DNA from: Acanthosoma haemorrhoidale
Taxonomy: Eukaryota; Arthropoda; Insecta; Hemiptera; Acanthosomatidae
Direction of reading: 5' to 3'
Assembly (NCBI GenBank): GCA_930367205.1
Contig: OV884011.1
Span: 91,931,474-91,995,473 of the forward strand
Length of the DNA: 64,000 nucleotides
Of this stretch, positions 24,209-34,239 are shown in pieces. The notes below the pieces were generated by a model. That model did not search any database and had not been told where the DNA came from. It worked only from the letters and a program-made list of their open reading frames with translations. Every line of letters starts with the position of its first letter. Positions within the stretch are counted from its first letter, which is position 1. The position numbers and the translations under genes are program-made.

Positions 24209-24412
24209 ATATTATATATATATATAAATTAAGGCTCTTAGTAAGGCAATGTTAGGCCTAATAACACGTAGCCCCATGTAAACATAGGCTGCAAACAGAG
24301 ATAGAGGATTAAAAGCGGATTAAAGACAGTTTAAACCTAGCCGTTGTTCAAATATCAGTTCCTTTTACTCTCATTCTTTTTTTTTAATTCTCTAAAGCCG
24401 ATAGACGATAAC
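24209..24412 (+). mobile_element. LTR 3' part (TATA region to U5 end)
   Basis: A TATATATATATA tract is followed by a segment that matches the reverse complement of 28389-28585 and, more distantly, 47853-48027. Shared stretches include GGCAATGTTAGGCCTAATA, GAGATAGAGGATTA and CCGTTGTTCAAATATCAGTT. It ends ..GACGATAAC directly before the primer-binding site, as an LTR end should. The TATA tract probably marks the U3/R promoter. Confidence 0.75.
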
Positions 24413-24430
24413 TGGTGCCAAACCCCAGGA
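24413..24430 (+). promoter_or_regulatory. Primer-binding site, tRNA-Phe type
   Basis: TGGTGCCAAACCCCAGGA is close to the complement of the 3' end of animal tRNA-Phe (TGGTGCCGAAACCCGGGA), and the inverted copy at 28371-28388 differs from it at one position only. The site lies directly after the LTR end and 35 bp upstream of the gag start, as in gypsy elements. It would prime minus-strand cDNA synthesis. Confidence 0.75.
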
Positions 24431-24465
24431 CTACAAACGTTCAGTTAAATATATAACCAAGTAAA

Positions 24466-25303
24466 ATGGTGGATTTACAACCGGCAGCCTTTGAAGTTCC
24501 GCTGTTGCCTAAGGAAACGTGGAAGCTCACGCAAACTCCCTGGCGTGGATGAAAGTGCGGGCGGCGACGTCGCGAGACCTGGAAGGGCAATCTTGGACTT
24601 AAAGATATTTTCAGGACAACTCACCGGAGCTAAGTCATTTTCTCAAAGGCAGTGAACGACTAATACAGGCCGATGAAGACACCCCATGGGCGGTAGTAAA
24701 GGAAATAATGTTGAAGGCATATGGGGTGGCAGATGGAATAGGGAGCTTATAGATCTTCCGGGAGATAAGACAATCGAAACAGACAAAAGGGCAGCACGCC
24801 GAGGAACTGTAGGCACGGTACAACAAAATTACACAGAAAATGAGAGAGACCGTGGGTAAAGCGAAGGTAGAAGCCAGGATGGCATTCTTAGCAACCACCC
24901 TCAAGGTACAGCCAGAGAGACGGAGAGGAAGGAAAATCTACCGGGGGACCGGTCCTTCGTGGAATGCGCTCAAGAGATGATAGACGCTAGCGCCTGCGAG
25001 GAAGAAGAGAAACTAGAAGCAGAGGAACCAGGTTAGACCAGGATGGCATACCGTAGGCCCAGAATGCAGCAGCAGACTTGGAGAAGAAGAGAACCACATT
25101 ATGAGGAGAAGAAAAGGATGAAGGCTGAAGGGAAGAGAACAAGCCAAGGAAGAGCTAGAACAAGTGGAAGGAGTGTACAGACGATGTCATGTGAGAGAAC
25201 CGGACATCTAATAGCGCAGTGCCCGCGCACGAAATGTTTCGAATGCGGAACGGAGGCGCACATCGCTCGACAGTGTCCTTATATGTTCCAAAAAGCTATT
25301 TAG
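24466..25303 (+). pseudogene. gag of the gypsy element, frameshifted
   Basis: The ATG at 24466 opens with MVDLQPAAFEVPLLP, and the same start is conserved in the inverted copy near 28300. After a frameshift, a second frame (about 24612-24900) holds capsid-like sequence including WAVVKEIMLKAYGV and HAEEL.ARYNK. A third frame ends in the nucleocapsid region. There the first zinc knuckle has lost its first Cys (CERTGHLIAQC), and the second is complete, C-x2-C-x4-H-x4-C (CFECGTEAHIARQC, about 25239-25280). TAG closes the frame at 25301-25303. Gag would build the particle and package RNA. At least two frameshifts and several stops make it inactive. Confidence 0.7.
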
Positions 25304-25464
25304 GTCAAAAAATGTCGTCGAATGTCCCTAAAGTGAGGAGGAAACGCCCGCCGCGGGTTAGGGTCGCTACAATCTCTAGCGGCCGTTCGGTGAGCACCTA
25401 GAAAGAGATAGAATAGGTAGACCTGTGGTCTTTCACCCTGGCTGGCGGCCTAATCAGTGGGCAG

Positions 25465-25905
25465 CCTAATTCGTTTTGATCTGACTACATAAGACTTTAG
25501 AAGGTGTGCCCCGACAAAGCACTATGTTCAAGAGAAGAGGTACAGGGTAGGTTTATAGGTAGTCTATGTGGTCTTGGAATGACCACGAATTCACATTCGG
25601 GGTCTGAGGGTAGGCGAAAACCGTCCGAATCCCAAAGGCGAGTGTGAACCGGAGAGAAGCAGACTGGATTGCCGTGGGATACGCTACTAGGTAAAGTTTG
25701 TAGGGCCACAGCAACCGTCGTCCGCGAGGGAGAGGTCTCTCCCAAAGAGGTGCCAGTTTTAGCGAGACGAAGGCAGAGATTCCCTCTAGGAAGGTGTGGG
25801 GTCTGACAACGCCGGACTAAAACTTAGCGAGGTTACGAGAGAGAGATGGAGAGGTAGTTGAATGAGAAGACCATCGCTTAAGCAGATCAGCAAGTGCCAG
25901 TGCTG
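25465..25905 (+). mobile_element. LTR-related segment 2, partial and internal
   Basis: From TGTGCCCCGACAAAGCACTATG (25505) to the AGCGAGG block (25830), this aligns with the middle of both outer LTR segments in the same orientation, but it lacks clear LTR ends. Its position between gag and pol is abnormal for one element. It suggests either two elements joined through a shared LTR or a fragment inserted later. Confidence 0.75.
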
Positions 25906-26780
25906 CTCAGAGAGAGGATAGAGTATTTTTCCAAGTGACGGTCCTCTTGCTATGAGTGAATGTAGTCTCGCTGCTGGGACGGCTCCCCACTGCGACTGTT
26001 TCCCCCACTAGCTTCTCACCCTTCTCCACCTGACGTCATAAGTTTTATTTGTACAAATATGGAAACAGATATTTTCTGGGCTGAGGAGAGGGGAACTTTT
26101 AATTATTCGTAATTAAGAGGTGGCCACAACAAGCTGAAAGATACAGACCAGAACCAATGGAAGTTAACGACCAGAGAGTGTGGGGGAGAACTAGGACCCC
26201 CTCCAAATCGACATAGACATCGGGAGCGTCGGAAACGGAGGAAGAAGAGGAAGAACCCAAGAGTAGCAGCAACTATGGAGGAGATGGCAGCAGGGCCCAC
26301 AAATGAAACCGACAGCAAGGTGTAGAAGCGGGTAGGAAAATACAAACGGTGGCCTGAGGAGCAGGCCGGAAGGGGTGACCGCGCGTTAATCAATTACTGT
26401 GTAGGAGGTGACTACGGTGGTATACCCATGATCCTTCTGGCGAGAGGAGTATGGTGGTAGCGGACAGATTTTGTATCGAGCGAGAGGGCATCTCGAATCC
26501 GTGCGTGCGCGTGTAGACCGTTCACCTTGGTATTGGATAGGTGGGCGGCCAAGGAGGAGAGTTTAAAAATACACGTAGTAGGGAAGATGCCGCGAGAATA
26601 CGAGGGAACAAGCGGGTGTGACCTAATAGGAAAATTAGGAGGACGAGAGATGTAGAGAGAGGGAACGTGGTCTATTAGAATGGGGAAGAAATCAGACCGG
26701 TGTATGAAAGCCGTGAGGGATGGTAATGCGAGAATCTGGGCAATTAATCGAGAGAAAGACTGGAGAGCCGATTAGGAGAG
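25906..26780 (+). pseudogene. Decayed segment between gag and RT
   Basis: The protease and the beginning of reverse transcriptase should lie here. Purine-rich stretches encode runs of E, K and R (26220-26290), but no DTG/DSG protease motif is clear. The minus-strand frame at 26103-26393 is a shadow of the purine-rich composition. I consider the region a heavily mutated part of pol. Confidence 0.4.
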
Positions 26781-26849
26781 ACTATGAAAATATCTTCTTC
26801 AAAGAGGAACAGTCTGGGGGAGACGGTGCATGATTCCGCTGAAACAGGA

Positions 26850-27200
26850 GTGCGATATCCTTATAGAATAGGCGGGGCGAAGATATTTAGCACTTTGGAC
26901 CTAAAGGCGGGTTACCAACAGATCCGAATGCATCGACGGGACCAACATAAGACTGCATTCACATTTGAACGGGGACCTTATTAGTTCACAAGATTGCCGT
27001 TTGGATTAAAGAACGAGCCGATTACGTTCCTGCGGCTAATGGACGAGTTTTTGCGGGGGTATAGAGGAGTCCTTCTGCCAGGTCTAAATGAATGTCTTAC
27101 TGGCTTTCAGCCGGTATCATGCAGAGCACGTAGAACAGTTACGCACCGTGTTCAACCGCTTTCGGAAATTTGGGCTAAATGGTCTGCAGAAAAGTAGCTC
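26850..27200 (+). pseudogene. Gypsy reverse transcriptase fragment
   Basis: IFSTLDLKAGYQQIRMH is the highly conserved first catalytic block, with its Asp present in LDLKAGY. It is followed by KTAFTF and LPFGLKNEPITFLRLMD, matching PFGL.NAP.TF..LM. The segment that should contain YxDD reads stop-M-N followed by VLLAFSRYHAEH in a shifted frame, so the catalytic pair is destroyed. Further on, HVEQLRTVFNRF and KFGLNGLQK fit the family's H...L..VF..L...GL region. A stop follows the TFERGPY block, and there is at least one frameshift. The enzyme would copy the element RNA into DNA. Confidence 0.85.
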
Positions 27201-27284
27201 TTAGGACAGGAGCAGGTAAACTTTTTATCCCATACAATCTCTAGGAGTGCCACCAGACCGCAGTAAAGTCGAAAAAGGGGACCC

Positions 27285-27400
27285 AACGATTACTCCGGTC
27301 TTTAAATTACTATCGGCGGTTTGTCCCAGAAATGGCGGAGTACCTAGTGCCCATCAATAACATGCGACTCGAGACCATTTGGCTAACTAAGACTTCTGGG
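27285..27400 (+). pseudogene. RT connection / RNase H start
   Basis: LNYYRRFVPEMAEYLVPIN is the conserved sequence that follows the gypsy reverse transcriptase palm (consensus L..YYRRF...FA....PL). The downstream frame soon loses similarity, and another repeat interrupts the element from 27592. Confidence 0.75.
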
Positions 27401-27591
27401 CTATTGAAGGCCAAACACATGAAATATGGGCAACGCGATATCGTAACGATTTGGTCACCACCGGGGATTAACGAAGACATAATTTGTCGGACCCTTAAGG
27501 ACGAATCTACCCCAGGGAAGACGAATCACCTATATGTGGGCAATGCGACAGTTAAATAATCTTGTTTGAGGAGAGTATTTTACTTTAAATC

Positions 27592-27860
27592 CTCTATGGT
27601 GCTAAAATTACAATCTGCCTTTTCTTATTAGGCAATAAGTGATTAAGATAAATGTGCTCATTCATACAACATTTACAGACAGCCCAGAGGACTCCCAAAT
27701 ACACATGCGAAAGAGAAAGTGGAGTCTTGGGAAGTCCCCCACGCTCCTCCGTCAGCCACGTCACCGGATACGAGCCAGTAGAAGCTGACCAAGAGCGCGA
27801 GAGCCACAGACGCTCATGACATGATTGGAGAAATTGGCCATTGCCCAATTGAATAGGGAT
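27592..27860 (-). mobile_element. Poly(A)-tailed dispersed repeat, copy 2, inserted in pol
   Basis: This is the reverse complement of 14803-15070, at roughly three quarters identity by eye. It lies between the RNase H start and the integrase zinc finger and so interrupts pol. No poly(T) remains at its lower-coordinate end and no clear target duplication was found. Confidence 0.6.
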
Positions 27861-27899
27861 CGATTGAACATTCGTCCACTGTGCCTCAAAGGTGAAAAT

Positions 27900-28200
27900 G
27901 GTCGAAGATGAAGGACGTCAGATGGAGGTGACACTTGCGTTTCACCAAGGAAACGGAATCACCACGGAATAGGGGCATCCCTGCAAGCATTATAGCGTCG
28001 ATATTTTCAATGGGGCATGAAGGACACAATCACGAGCGATGTTAGTAACTGCGACACATGCCTAACCACTAAGTACGATCGACACCCTCTCCCCAGAGCG
28101 ATACAGGATGAAACCCCTACAGTGAACATGCCATTGGTGGTGTACCTATTCAATCCCATTCCCCTTCGATTTCGCACTGCCCTCCCAAGGTGATCGGTCT
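27900..28200 (+). pseudogene. Gypsy integrase zinc-finger region
   Basis: In one plus-strand frame, HHGIGASLQAL is followed by a stop and then by YFQWGMKDTITSDV and CDTC. This reproduces the HHCC finger, in which the histidines come first, then the W.GM...I..V..C..C stretch. Residues after it (YDRHPLPRAIQDETP) fit the linker to the catalytic core. The D,D-35-E core is not seen, because the element is cut off at about 28228 by inverted sequence. Confidence 0.75.
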
Positions 28201-28227
28201 ACAACTTGAGACCTACACCTGCGGACC

Positions 28228-28585
28228 TGCAAGCGGATGGACGTTCACCTGGGGGGCAACAGCAGAACTTCAAAGGCTGCCGGCCGTAAATCCACCATTT
28301 CACTCGGTTATATAAAAATAAACAACAAAAAAAAAACTGACCCGCACGTCGTTTAACGGAACGTTCGTAGTCCCGGGTTTCAGCACCACTTGTCGTGTAT
28401 CGGCTTCAGATGAGTAAAAAAAAAGAACAAGAGTAAAGGGAACTGATATTTGAACAACGGCTAGGTCGAGACTGTCTTTATTCCGCTTCTAATCCTCTAT
28501 CTCTGTTACTGCTTTGTGTACACAGGGCTACGTGGTATTAGGCCTAACATTGCCATACTGCGATCCTTAACTTATATATATATAA
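28228..28585 (-). mobile_element. Inverted copy of U5, primer-binding site and gag start
   Basis: The reverse complement aligns with 24209-24545 from the TATA tract through the LTR end (here ..GACGACA), the primer-binding site (28371-28388, one mismatch to tRNA-Phe) and the gag ATG with its first 15-20 codons. It therefore comes from a related element in the opposite orientation. It forms a 340-bp inverted repeat with the 5' copy across about 3.7 kb. Confidence 0.85.
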
Positions 28586-28828
28586 ATATGTTAATATTAT
28601 GCATTTTGTAATGATGTACTATATGCACCTTATGGTTTGCGATTAAGCATAAGGGTTTTGATATAACCATCACTAGTCATTACTGTACCGTCGTGGCAGT
28701 GTGAATAATTTTAAGAATAAAATATTTTACTTCTAATTGTGTGATCTGGTGGCCTTGGACGTTGGGGCACACTGGTGTACTCTTCATAAGAAACGGGCGA
28801 GTTGTTATTGCGGGAGCATATATATGCT

Positions 28829-29480
28829 TGTCGGGTCGTCACGAGAAGGGTGCCCTAGCCCTGGTGACGTAGTGAGTGTTGATTAGGTTATGACCTGGAC
28901 AATCGTTTCGTGGTGGTCTTACTATCTGACTCCATATGTGATAGGCATGTGCCCCGACAAAGCACTATGTTCAGGAGAACAAGTATACGGTAGGTAGTTT
29001 GTGTTGTCTTGGAATGACCACGAATTCACACTCGGTATCTGAGGGTAGGCGAAATCCGTCCGGATCCCAAAGCCGAGTGTGAACTGGAGAGAGGCAGACT
29101 GGATCGTCGTTGGAAACACTGCTTGGTAAGTTTACAGGGCCACGACAACCGTTGTCCAATAGGGAGAGGTCTCTCCTAAGGAGGTGCTAGGTTTAGGGAG
29201 ACTAGGACTAGGAAGGTGTGGGGTCTGACAACGCCGGACTAAAACATAGCGAGGTTAGGAGAGAGAGATGCAGTGGTTTTCATAAATGAGAAGGCCAAGT
29301 TTTGAACATCAGCGCAGCCACAAGCCATCAGTCAGCCAGTCGTCAGGAGAAGAAAATACAGGCACAACCCGCCGGTCTTAAATACCCAGCTGGCTTCGTC
29401 GGTAGCTAATCAGCTTCGGTTTTATTGTTCCCGATTCCAGTAGAGTATGTGGTGGTCTTATGTAGTTAGCGGTCGCTACA
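28829..29480 (+). mobile_element. LTR-related segment 3 of the composite gypsy element
   Basis: It begins TGTCGGGTCGTC and ends TTAGCGGTCGCTACA, so it has TG...CA termini. It aligns with 21782-22646 but is about 210 bp shorter because of internal deletions. The flanking bases do not form a target duplication with the 5' copy. The polypurine tract that should precede a 3' LTR is not evident, and the inverted segment lies 240 bp upstream. Confidence 0.8.
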
Positions 29481-29489
29481 ATTCTAAAA

Positions 29490-30170
29490 AGAGAACTAAT
29501 GAAATCAACTGAAAATAGCTTAAATGCGTCCTTTCGTAGGCAGCTTTCAAAAGCACATGTTTAGGATATTTTAAAAAATTATTTTAGGTTTACATTTTGT
29601 AGTTGTTTTTTTTTAATCACAACTTTAATTCTTAAATAGCTTCTTAACATAGATTTGAAATATGTTTAAAGTTCTCAAAACACAGAAAAAGAAAAAAATA
29701 AGTCTCAAAACACGCCTTTTTTCACTTTCAGTTCTTCACATATTTCTAGGTGTTATGCAATATATCTTTGAATTTCCGGATTGACAGTACCACAGGATGA
29801 TATTTTTGGGATCTGTTTATTTTAGAACGGTTTTCAGACATCGAAAGCGTCTAGTACTCTTTTAAACACTCATTGTCTTACTTCCAAGACACCTATCTAT
29901 CCAACGATTGCCACAATCGGGAGCTTCCGCTAGATCCTCAAATGATAAGGTAAGCGAATTAATTTTACATCGTCTAATAACTTTTTTTTATTGTTGCATC
30001 GATTCATTTCATATTGAAAAATCATACCGCAAGCTAGTGCTCATAAACTGCCTAAATGAAATCGAGCTCGACAGTAAAAAAAATACTAATACGTGATCTA
30101 TAATGTATTAATTTATTGCTTAAAAAAATAAACATGCATGTAGTACACTGGTAGAATAATGAAGGGGAAA
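29490..30170. other. AT-rich stretch, nothing recognised
   Basis: A 62-codon plus-strand frame (29908-30096) has no known domain. No repeat unit or RNA gene was recognised. Confidence 0.5.
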
Positions 30171-30174
30171 ATTT

Positions 30175-30395
30175 ACAAGTAGGAAATTCCAAGACAAAAA
30201 TGTTTCTGTCAATCTGCTATGTAAATGAGGGCAATTCATTGGAGTCTCTGCCACTGAGAGGAAGAGATAGTGGTTTTGATTTAGCCCCGCCCGGTCCAGG
30301 CTGACAGCGCAATTGCCTACAGTTACCTCCCCTGCACACGGATTCGAACCCTCCTGATATTCCTCCACCGGCATAATGACAACCCCTTTCTTTTG
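30175..30395 (-). mobile_element. tRNA-derived SINE
   Basis: On the minus strand, GGGTTCGAATCC (30340-30351) is a perfect pol III B box preceded by tRNA-like sequence. A non-tRNA body follows, including GCGCTGTCAGCCTGGACCGG and CTCTTCCTCTCAGTGGCAG and ending near CAATGAATTGCCCTCATTT. This arrangement of tRNA head plus unrelated body is typical of arthropod SINEs. The A box is weak and no poly(A) tail is evident. The small frames read across it are not genes. Confidence 0.55.
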
Positions 30396-30399
30396 TCAC

Positions 30400-32490
30400 T
30401 AAGTGTTTTCAAATGAAATTGGTCAAGAATTCAACAGATGCTACTCTACTTTTATTACGGGAAAGCATCTTGTTTCTGTTTTATTAGCTGATTTTTCCTT
30501 GTACTTCCAGCTTTATCACGGGTCTGGTTTATTTCTATTTTTATTTAAACCATTTTCTTAAACTAATTTTCAATCTGTTATATTAAATCAGATGCTAATA
30601 ATTAAATAAAAATGGTCATCCATAGTTTCAGCAGCCTAGCCATTTTTTGCTATATTACTAGTTTTTTATAATTTGTACTTACTTGAACATAGGCCATTAA
30701 AACTGGCTTGGAAAGACTACCCTATTTTAAATGGAGTTCTGAAAAATAGCGAACGGATCAATCAAATCAGGATTTTAAACAAAAAATATCAGATTTAAAA
30801 AACAAAACCGATTTCCCAATGTTGTATAAAAAAATGTTTTAAAAAAGTTGTTAATTAAACATGTGTTGCTCATTATTTGCTATATATGTGACGGATGATG
30901 AGTGCGTTAGTGCCAAAAATAATGATTTCAGTCATCTTGAGTGTTTTCTGTTGATCCCAACTGTCAAGAATTCGGGAATTGTGCCTCCAGCTCCAAAGCA
31001 CAGATCACGCACCGCGTACTCCTTCATTCCGACCTAACTCAACATATTTCTCAACATCACTTTCTCGATTACATAGTGGACCACAGAATAAACTGTTATA
31101 GATACCCAAGATACCAAATCAATAACTTTTCCTTTTTCTTTGTAGATTAAGTGAGTCAGTCAATGCTTAAAAGGGCCACCAGGATAATATGAAAATATTA
31201 GCAGGATCTCGACAATCGTTGTAATAATGTACGATATGTTGATAGACTTAATTTTATGACTAAGCAAGACCATTAGAGCCATACGAAATGTCAAATAAAA
31301 CTGATTTTAAAGCTCTGAGAACCATTTTGAAAGAAACATATTATCTCCGGTGGCCCTTAAGAGGGTTCATATCTTTCACTAACCTCATCGTTGGTTTCGC
31401 CTGATGTGAATCTATAGTGATTCTCTATTACATCCAAAGTGATCCGCCATTGTTTCGGGCTTTTCTGCGTTCATTATAGTTTGGACATATTTCTTACGGT
31501 TACTTGTTATGCTGAGCCAACTCATATTCATACAGCTCGCGGCGTTTTTCCCCGGATGTGTTGTTGCTCCTTTGAAGATTGGAAACTTTTCCAGCTCATT
31601 TTAAGCTTAAAGGGGTTTTATTATTATTCCGGAAATGAAAATACCTGGCTGACTACAGCCAAGCAGCTGAAAGCAGTCTCGAGTTGATATTTTCAAAGAT
31701 ATAGCAGAAAATCTTCCATTATTTGGTCCACTTCCACCCTGTTAGATTGCTCTTTAAAATATCTTTATATTTCAAGTCAAATATTTTTTTCCCGATAAAA
31801 TAAAAAAAAATGTAGTCTTTTACATTCCAAACACTCTTGAAATGATGTTATTTGTATTTAAACTATCATACAAATTTGAAAAACAAACAATTTTTCAATA
31901 TCACACCACATTACCAGCACTGTTATTTCAGATTTATGCCTCATGAATGTAGCATAGTTTGATTGACTGGTCTTGTTAGTTATAGCACTTTGTTACAGCA
32001 AACAAGACTCTCGGCTAGAATCCATTATACTTTGTCCTGCAAATATTGCACAAATTAGAAAATTTAATATGACTATTTTATAACTCAAAATCTATACGAT
32101 TCTAAATAGCAGAACATGAAAAAAAATTAAATATATTTAGCAAAGCTACTTAAGATCTGATAATAATATGAATAGTGTGGACCCCGGGAAGGGTTCATTG
32201 GTTGGTTTTCGACATATGATATTTATTTAAAACAATCCTACCACAAGGACTTCGGACCCACTCATAATATAAAGGTCAATAAGTCAAGGCCAGGTGCCTT
32301 ATAAAAGCTCAATATACCTACCATCCATAAAACCATTAAAGTCCCAGCGTGAATAAAATAAATAGGACGAAAATAACACCACAGTCCCACACAAAATCAA
32401 GACCATAAATCTATAGTCTAGAGCTTTTGTCCACTAGACCGTGATGTCCACTCTTGAAAAAAAAATGGAAGAATTTATTAATAGTTTCCT
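30400..32490. other. AT-rich stretch, nothing recognised
   Basis: The 69- and 82-codon plus-strand frames (30941-31150, 31439-31687) show no domain. No repeat shared with other parts of the window was found. Confidence 0.45.
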
Positions 32491-32514
32491 ATTTTATTTT
32501 TTTTTTTTTTTTTT

Positions 32515-33012
32515 CCGGGAGAGAGCTTTTCGCCCTTAAAACAGTTTCTCCTACAAGAATAATTATTCCTGACACGCCAAGGTTAGTCACTCAAACCACC
32601 TCCTCCTGAATTATATTTCTTTAATAAATCACTTACAGTAGTTTGAACAACTTGCAATACATTTTAGCGATATCACGACAAGATTTTCCTTCAAGTGAAC
32701 AACTAATAATTCTTTCACGGATGTCTTCATATGTATGACGAACCATTTTAACTAACTGAATGAAAATATTGTTTTGTATTACCTTAATAAGGATTAGCGG
32801 GAAAAATTGCTCATACCGTAATTAATTTTGTCTTATCCATAAATAAATCTATTTTTTTTTCAATTAATTATGTTCTCATTTAATTCACACAAATTTGTTT
32901 AAAGTTTGTTTCTCATTTAATACAATTTGTAAAAAAAAATTGTAAAATCCTCATGATCGTTTCTGAGTATTAAGAAATATATGACCTGACCGGAAACGTT
33001 TGATCACTACTG
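32515..33012 (-). pseudogene. Tc1-like DNA transposon, 5' end with transposase fragment
   Basis: The outer end at 33012 reads inward CAGTAGTGATCAAACGTTTC, a Tc1-type terminal inverted repeat, and TA follows outside it at 33013-33014, the usual target dinucleotide. From ATG at 32746 (minus), MVRHTYEDIRERIISCSLEG and KSCRDIAK form the first helix-turn-helix of the Tc1 paired-like DNA-binding domain. After a frameshift, TTVSDLLKKYNSGGG continues it, with WRVRNNY beyond. Further stops follow, and the element is cut off near 32515, next to a T run (32497-32514). The catalytic DDE domain and the second inverted repeat are absent, so the fragment cannot move. It is inserted in otherwise featureless DNA. 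Confidence 0.8.
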
Positions 33013-33019
33013 TATATAA

Positions 33020-34160
33020 TGTGTTAAACTATAGAGAAAACTTCGTCAATATTAATTTATAATTTAAAATACTAATCGTGGTTGTTATGATTTTTATAAA
33101 GAAAAGAAAATGATTTTATATTTCATCTATTTCAAGGGTAAATGATACCAAAAAGCTGACAAGATAAGAGCGACACTTGCCAAAAATTTAGCTTTAGGTA
33201 CGTTGCCCTTAATAGAGAGACACATGAAGTTTGTAGTGAAGAGGCAGGCTCTCGAAACCCGCTGACTAAGCTCCCTCACACTGGCCAGCGGTCCACTTCA
33301 ATCGAATACTGCCCCAGCCCCGGGCCTCTAGTTGTGACCCTTCCTATACTCTCTGCTGGCCTTTCTCTTATCTCTATTGACAAAGTACAAGGATTAACTT
33401 TGTTTTTATTTTATAGAATTTTTGTCTGTCACTTTCAGACATATCCTAATAACAAAAATCACCCAGTGGTAGGTATTGTATTATAAGATAATGGAAAATT
33501 GTAGCTCTCATATGGGTGAGATGTGTTTCCTGGTGTGGTCAGTATCACGCTCCAATGGTATAGATTGTTCCTAAACCCCAAACAGTAGATTAATACAGTC
33601 CGGTAGAGAGAGTGTTGCTTACAATGCACATGTCTAATCGGAAGAAAAGGAATCCTCCTTGGAAAGAAAATACATATCTATTTTTAGATTTTCATTTTTC
33701 TTTTTTAACTAGAAACCTTCTCTTCTAATATTTTTGAACCAAGAAATGACTCTTAAATCTACGTATTCAATACTCCCATAAAGTTTAAGCATTTAATCTG
33801 TTATTTATCTATTGACTTATCTTTTAATATGTCCACTCCTAATTAAATTAAATAAAGAAATATAATGTAATTTCGTTCAATAACTTGTTGTTCCTTCAAA
33901 TTTAAACTTCAACCAAACTAATAAACAGTCAACAAACAAAATAGTAAAAAGCAGTCCCAATTCGACTTGATACACATTGAAATTAATAATACATATCCCT
34001 GGAAATCATAAAAATGTTTTCGTCACAATTGATTACTTCTATATTAGACACTCTGTCGTTTCCGAAGCCGATAATAATGTTGTCGAAGTATTCTGCTTAT
34101 CAGCTTAACAATATGTAGGTAAAGGGCTCACCCATTCCAGATTATAATAATTTCAGCCCT
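33020..34160. other. AT-rich stretch with a possible SINE-like piece
   Basis: The GC-richer piece 33225-33370 contains, on the minus strand, GGGTTTCGAGAGCC, a weak B-box match, downstream of GGCCAGTGTGAGG. It may be an old tRNA-derived repeat. The rest has no recognisable feature. Confidence 0.35.
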
Positions 34161-34166
34161 TCCTGC

Positions 34167-34235
34167 TCTAATTATGTGGAAGGTATTTTTCTAATTATGT
34201 GGAAGGTATCTTTCTAATTATCTGGAAGGTGTTTG
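34167..34235 (+). repeat. Three tandem 23-bp units
   Basis: The unit TCTAATTATGTGGAAGGTAT plus three bases is repeated three times in direct succession, the third copy being slightly changed. It is a minisatellite-like expansion with no evident role. Confidence 0.95.
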
Positions 34236-34239
34236 AACA

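Noticed and set aside
25497..25745. Minus-strand frame of 82 codons, similar to frames at 21937-22134 and 28971-29159
   Set aside because: The similarity follows from the three LTR-related segments. The frames are antisense shadows and do not keep the same length or ends.
26103..26393. 96-codon minus-strand frame rich in F, S and R
   Set aside because: It is the complement of purine-rich decayed pol sequence and has no independent support.
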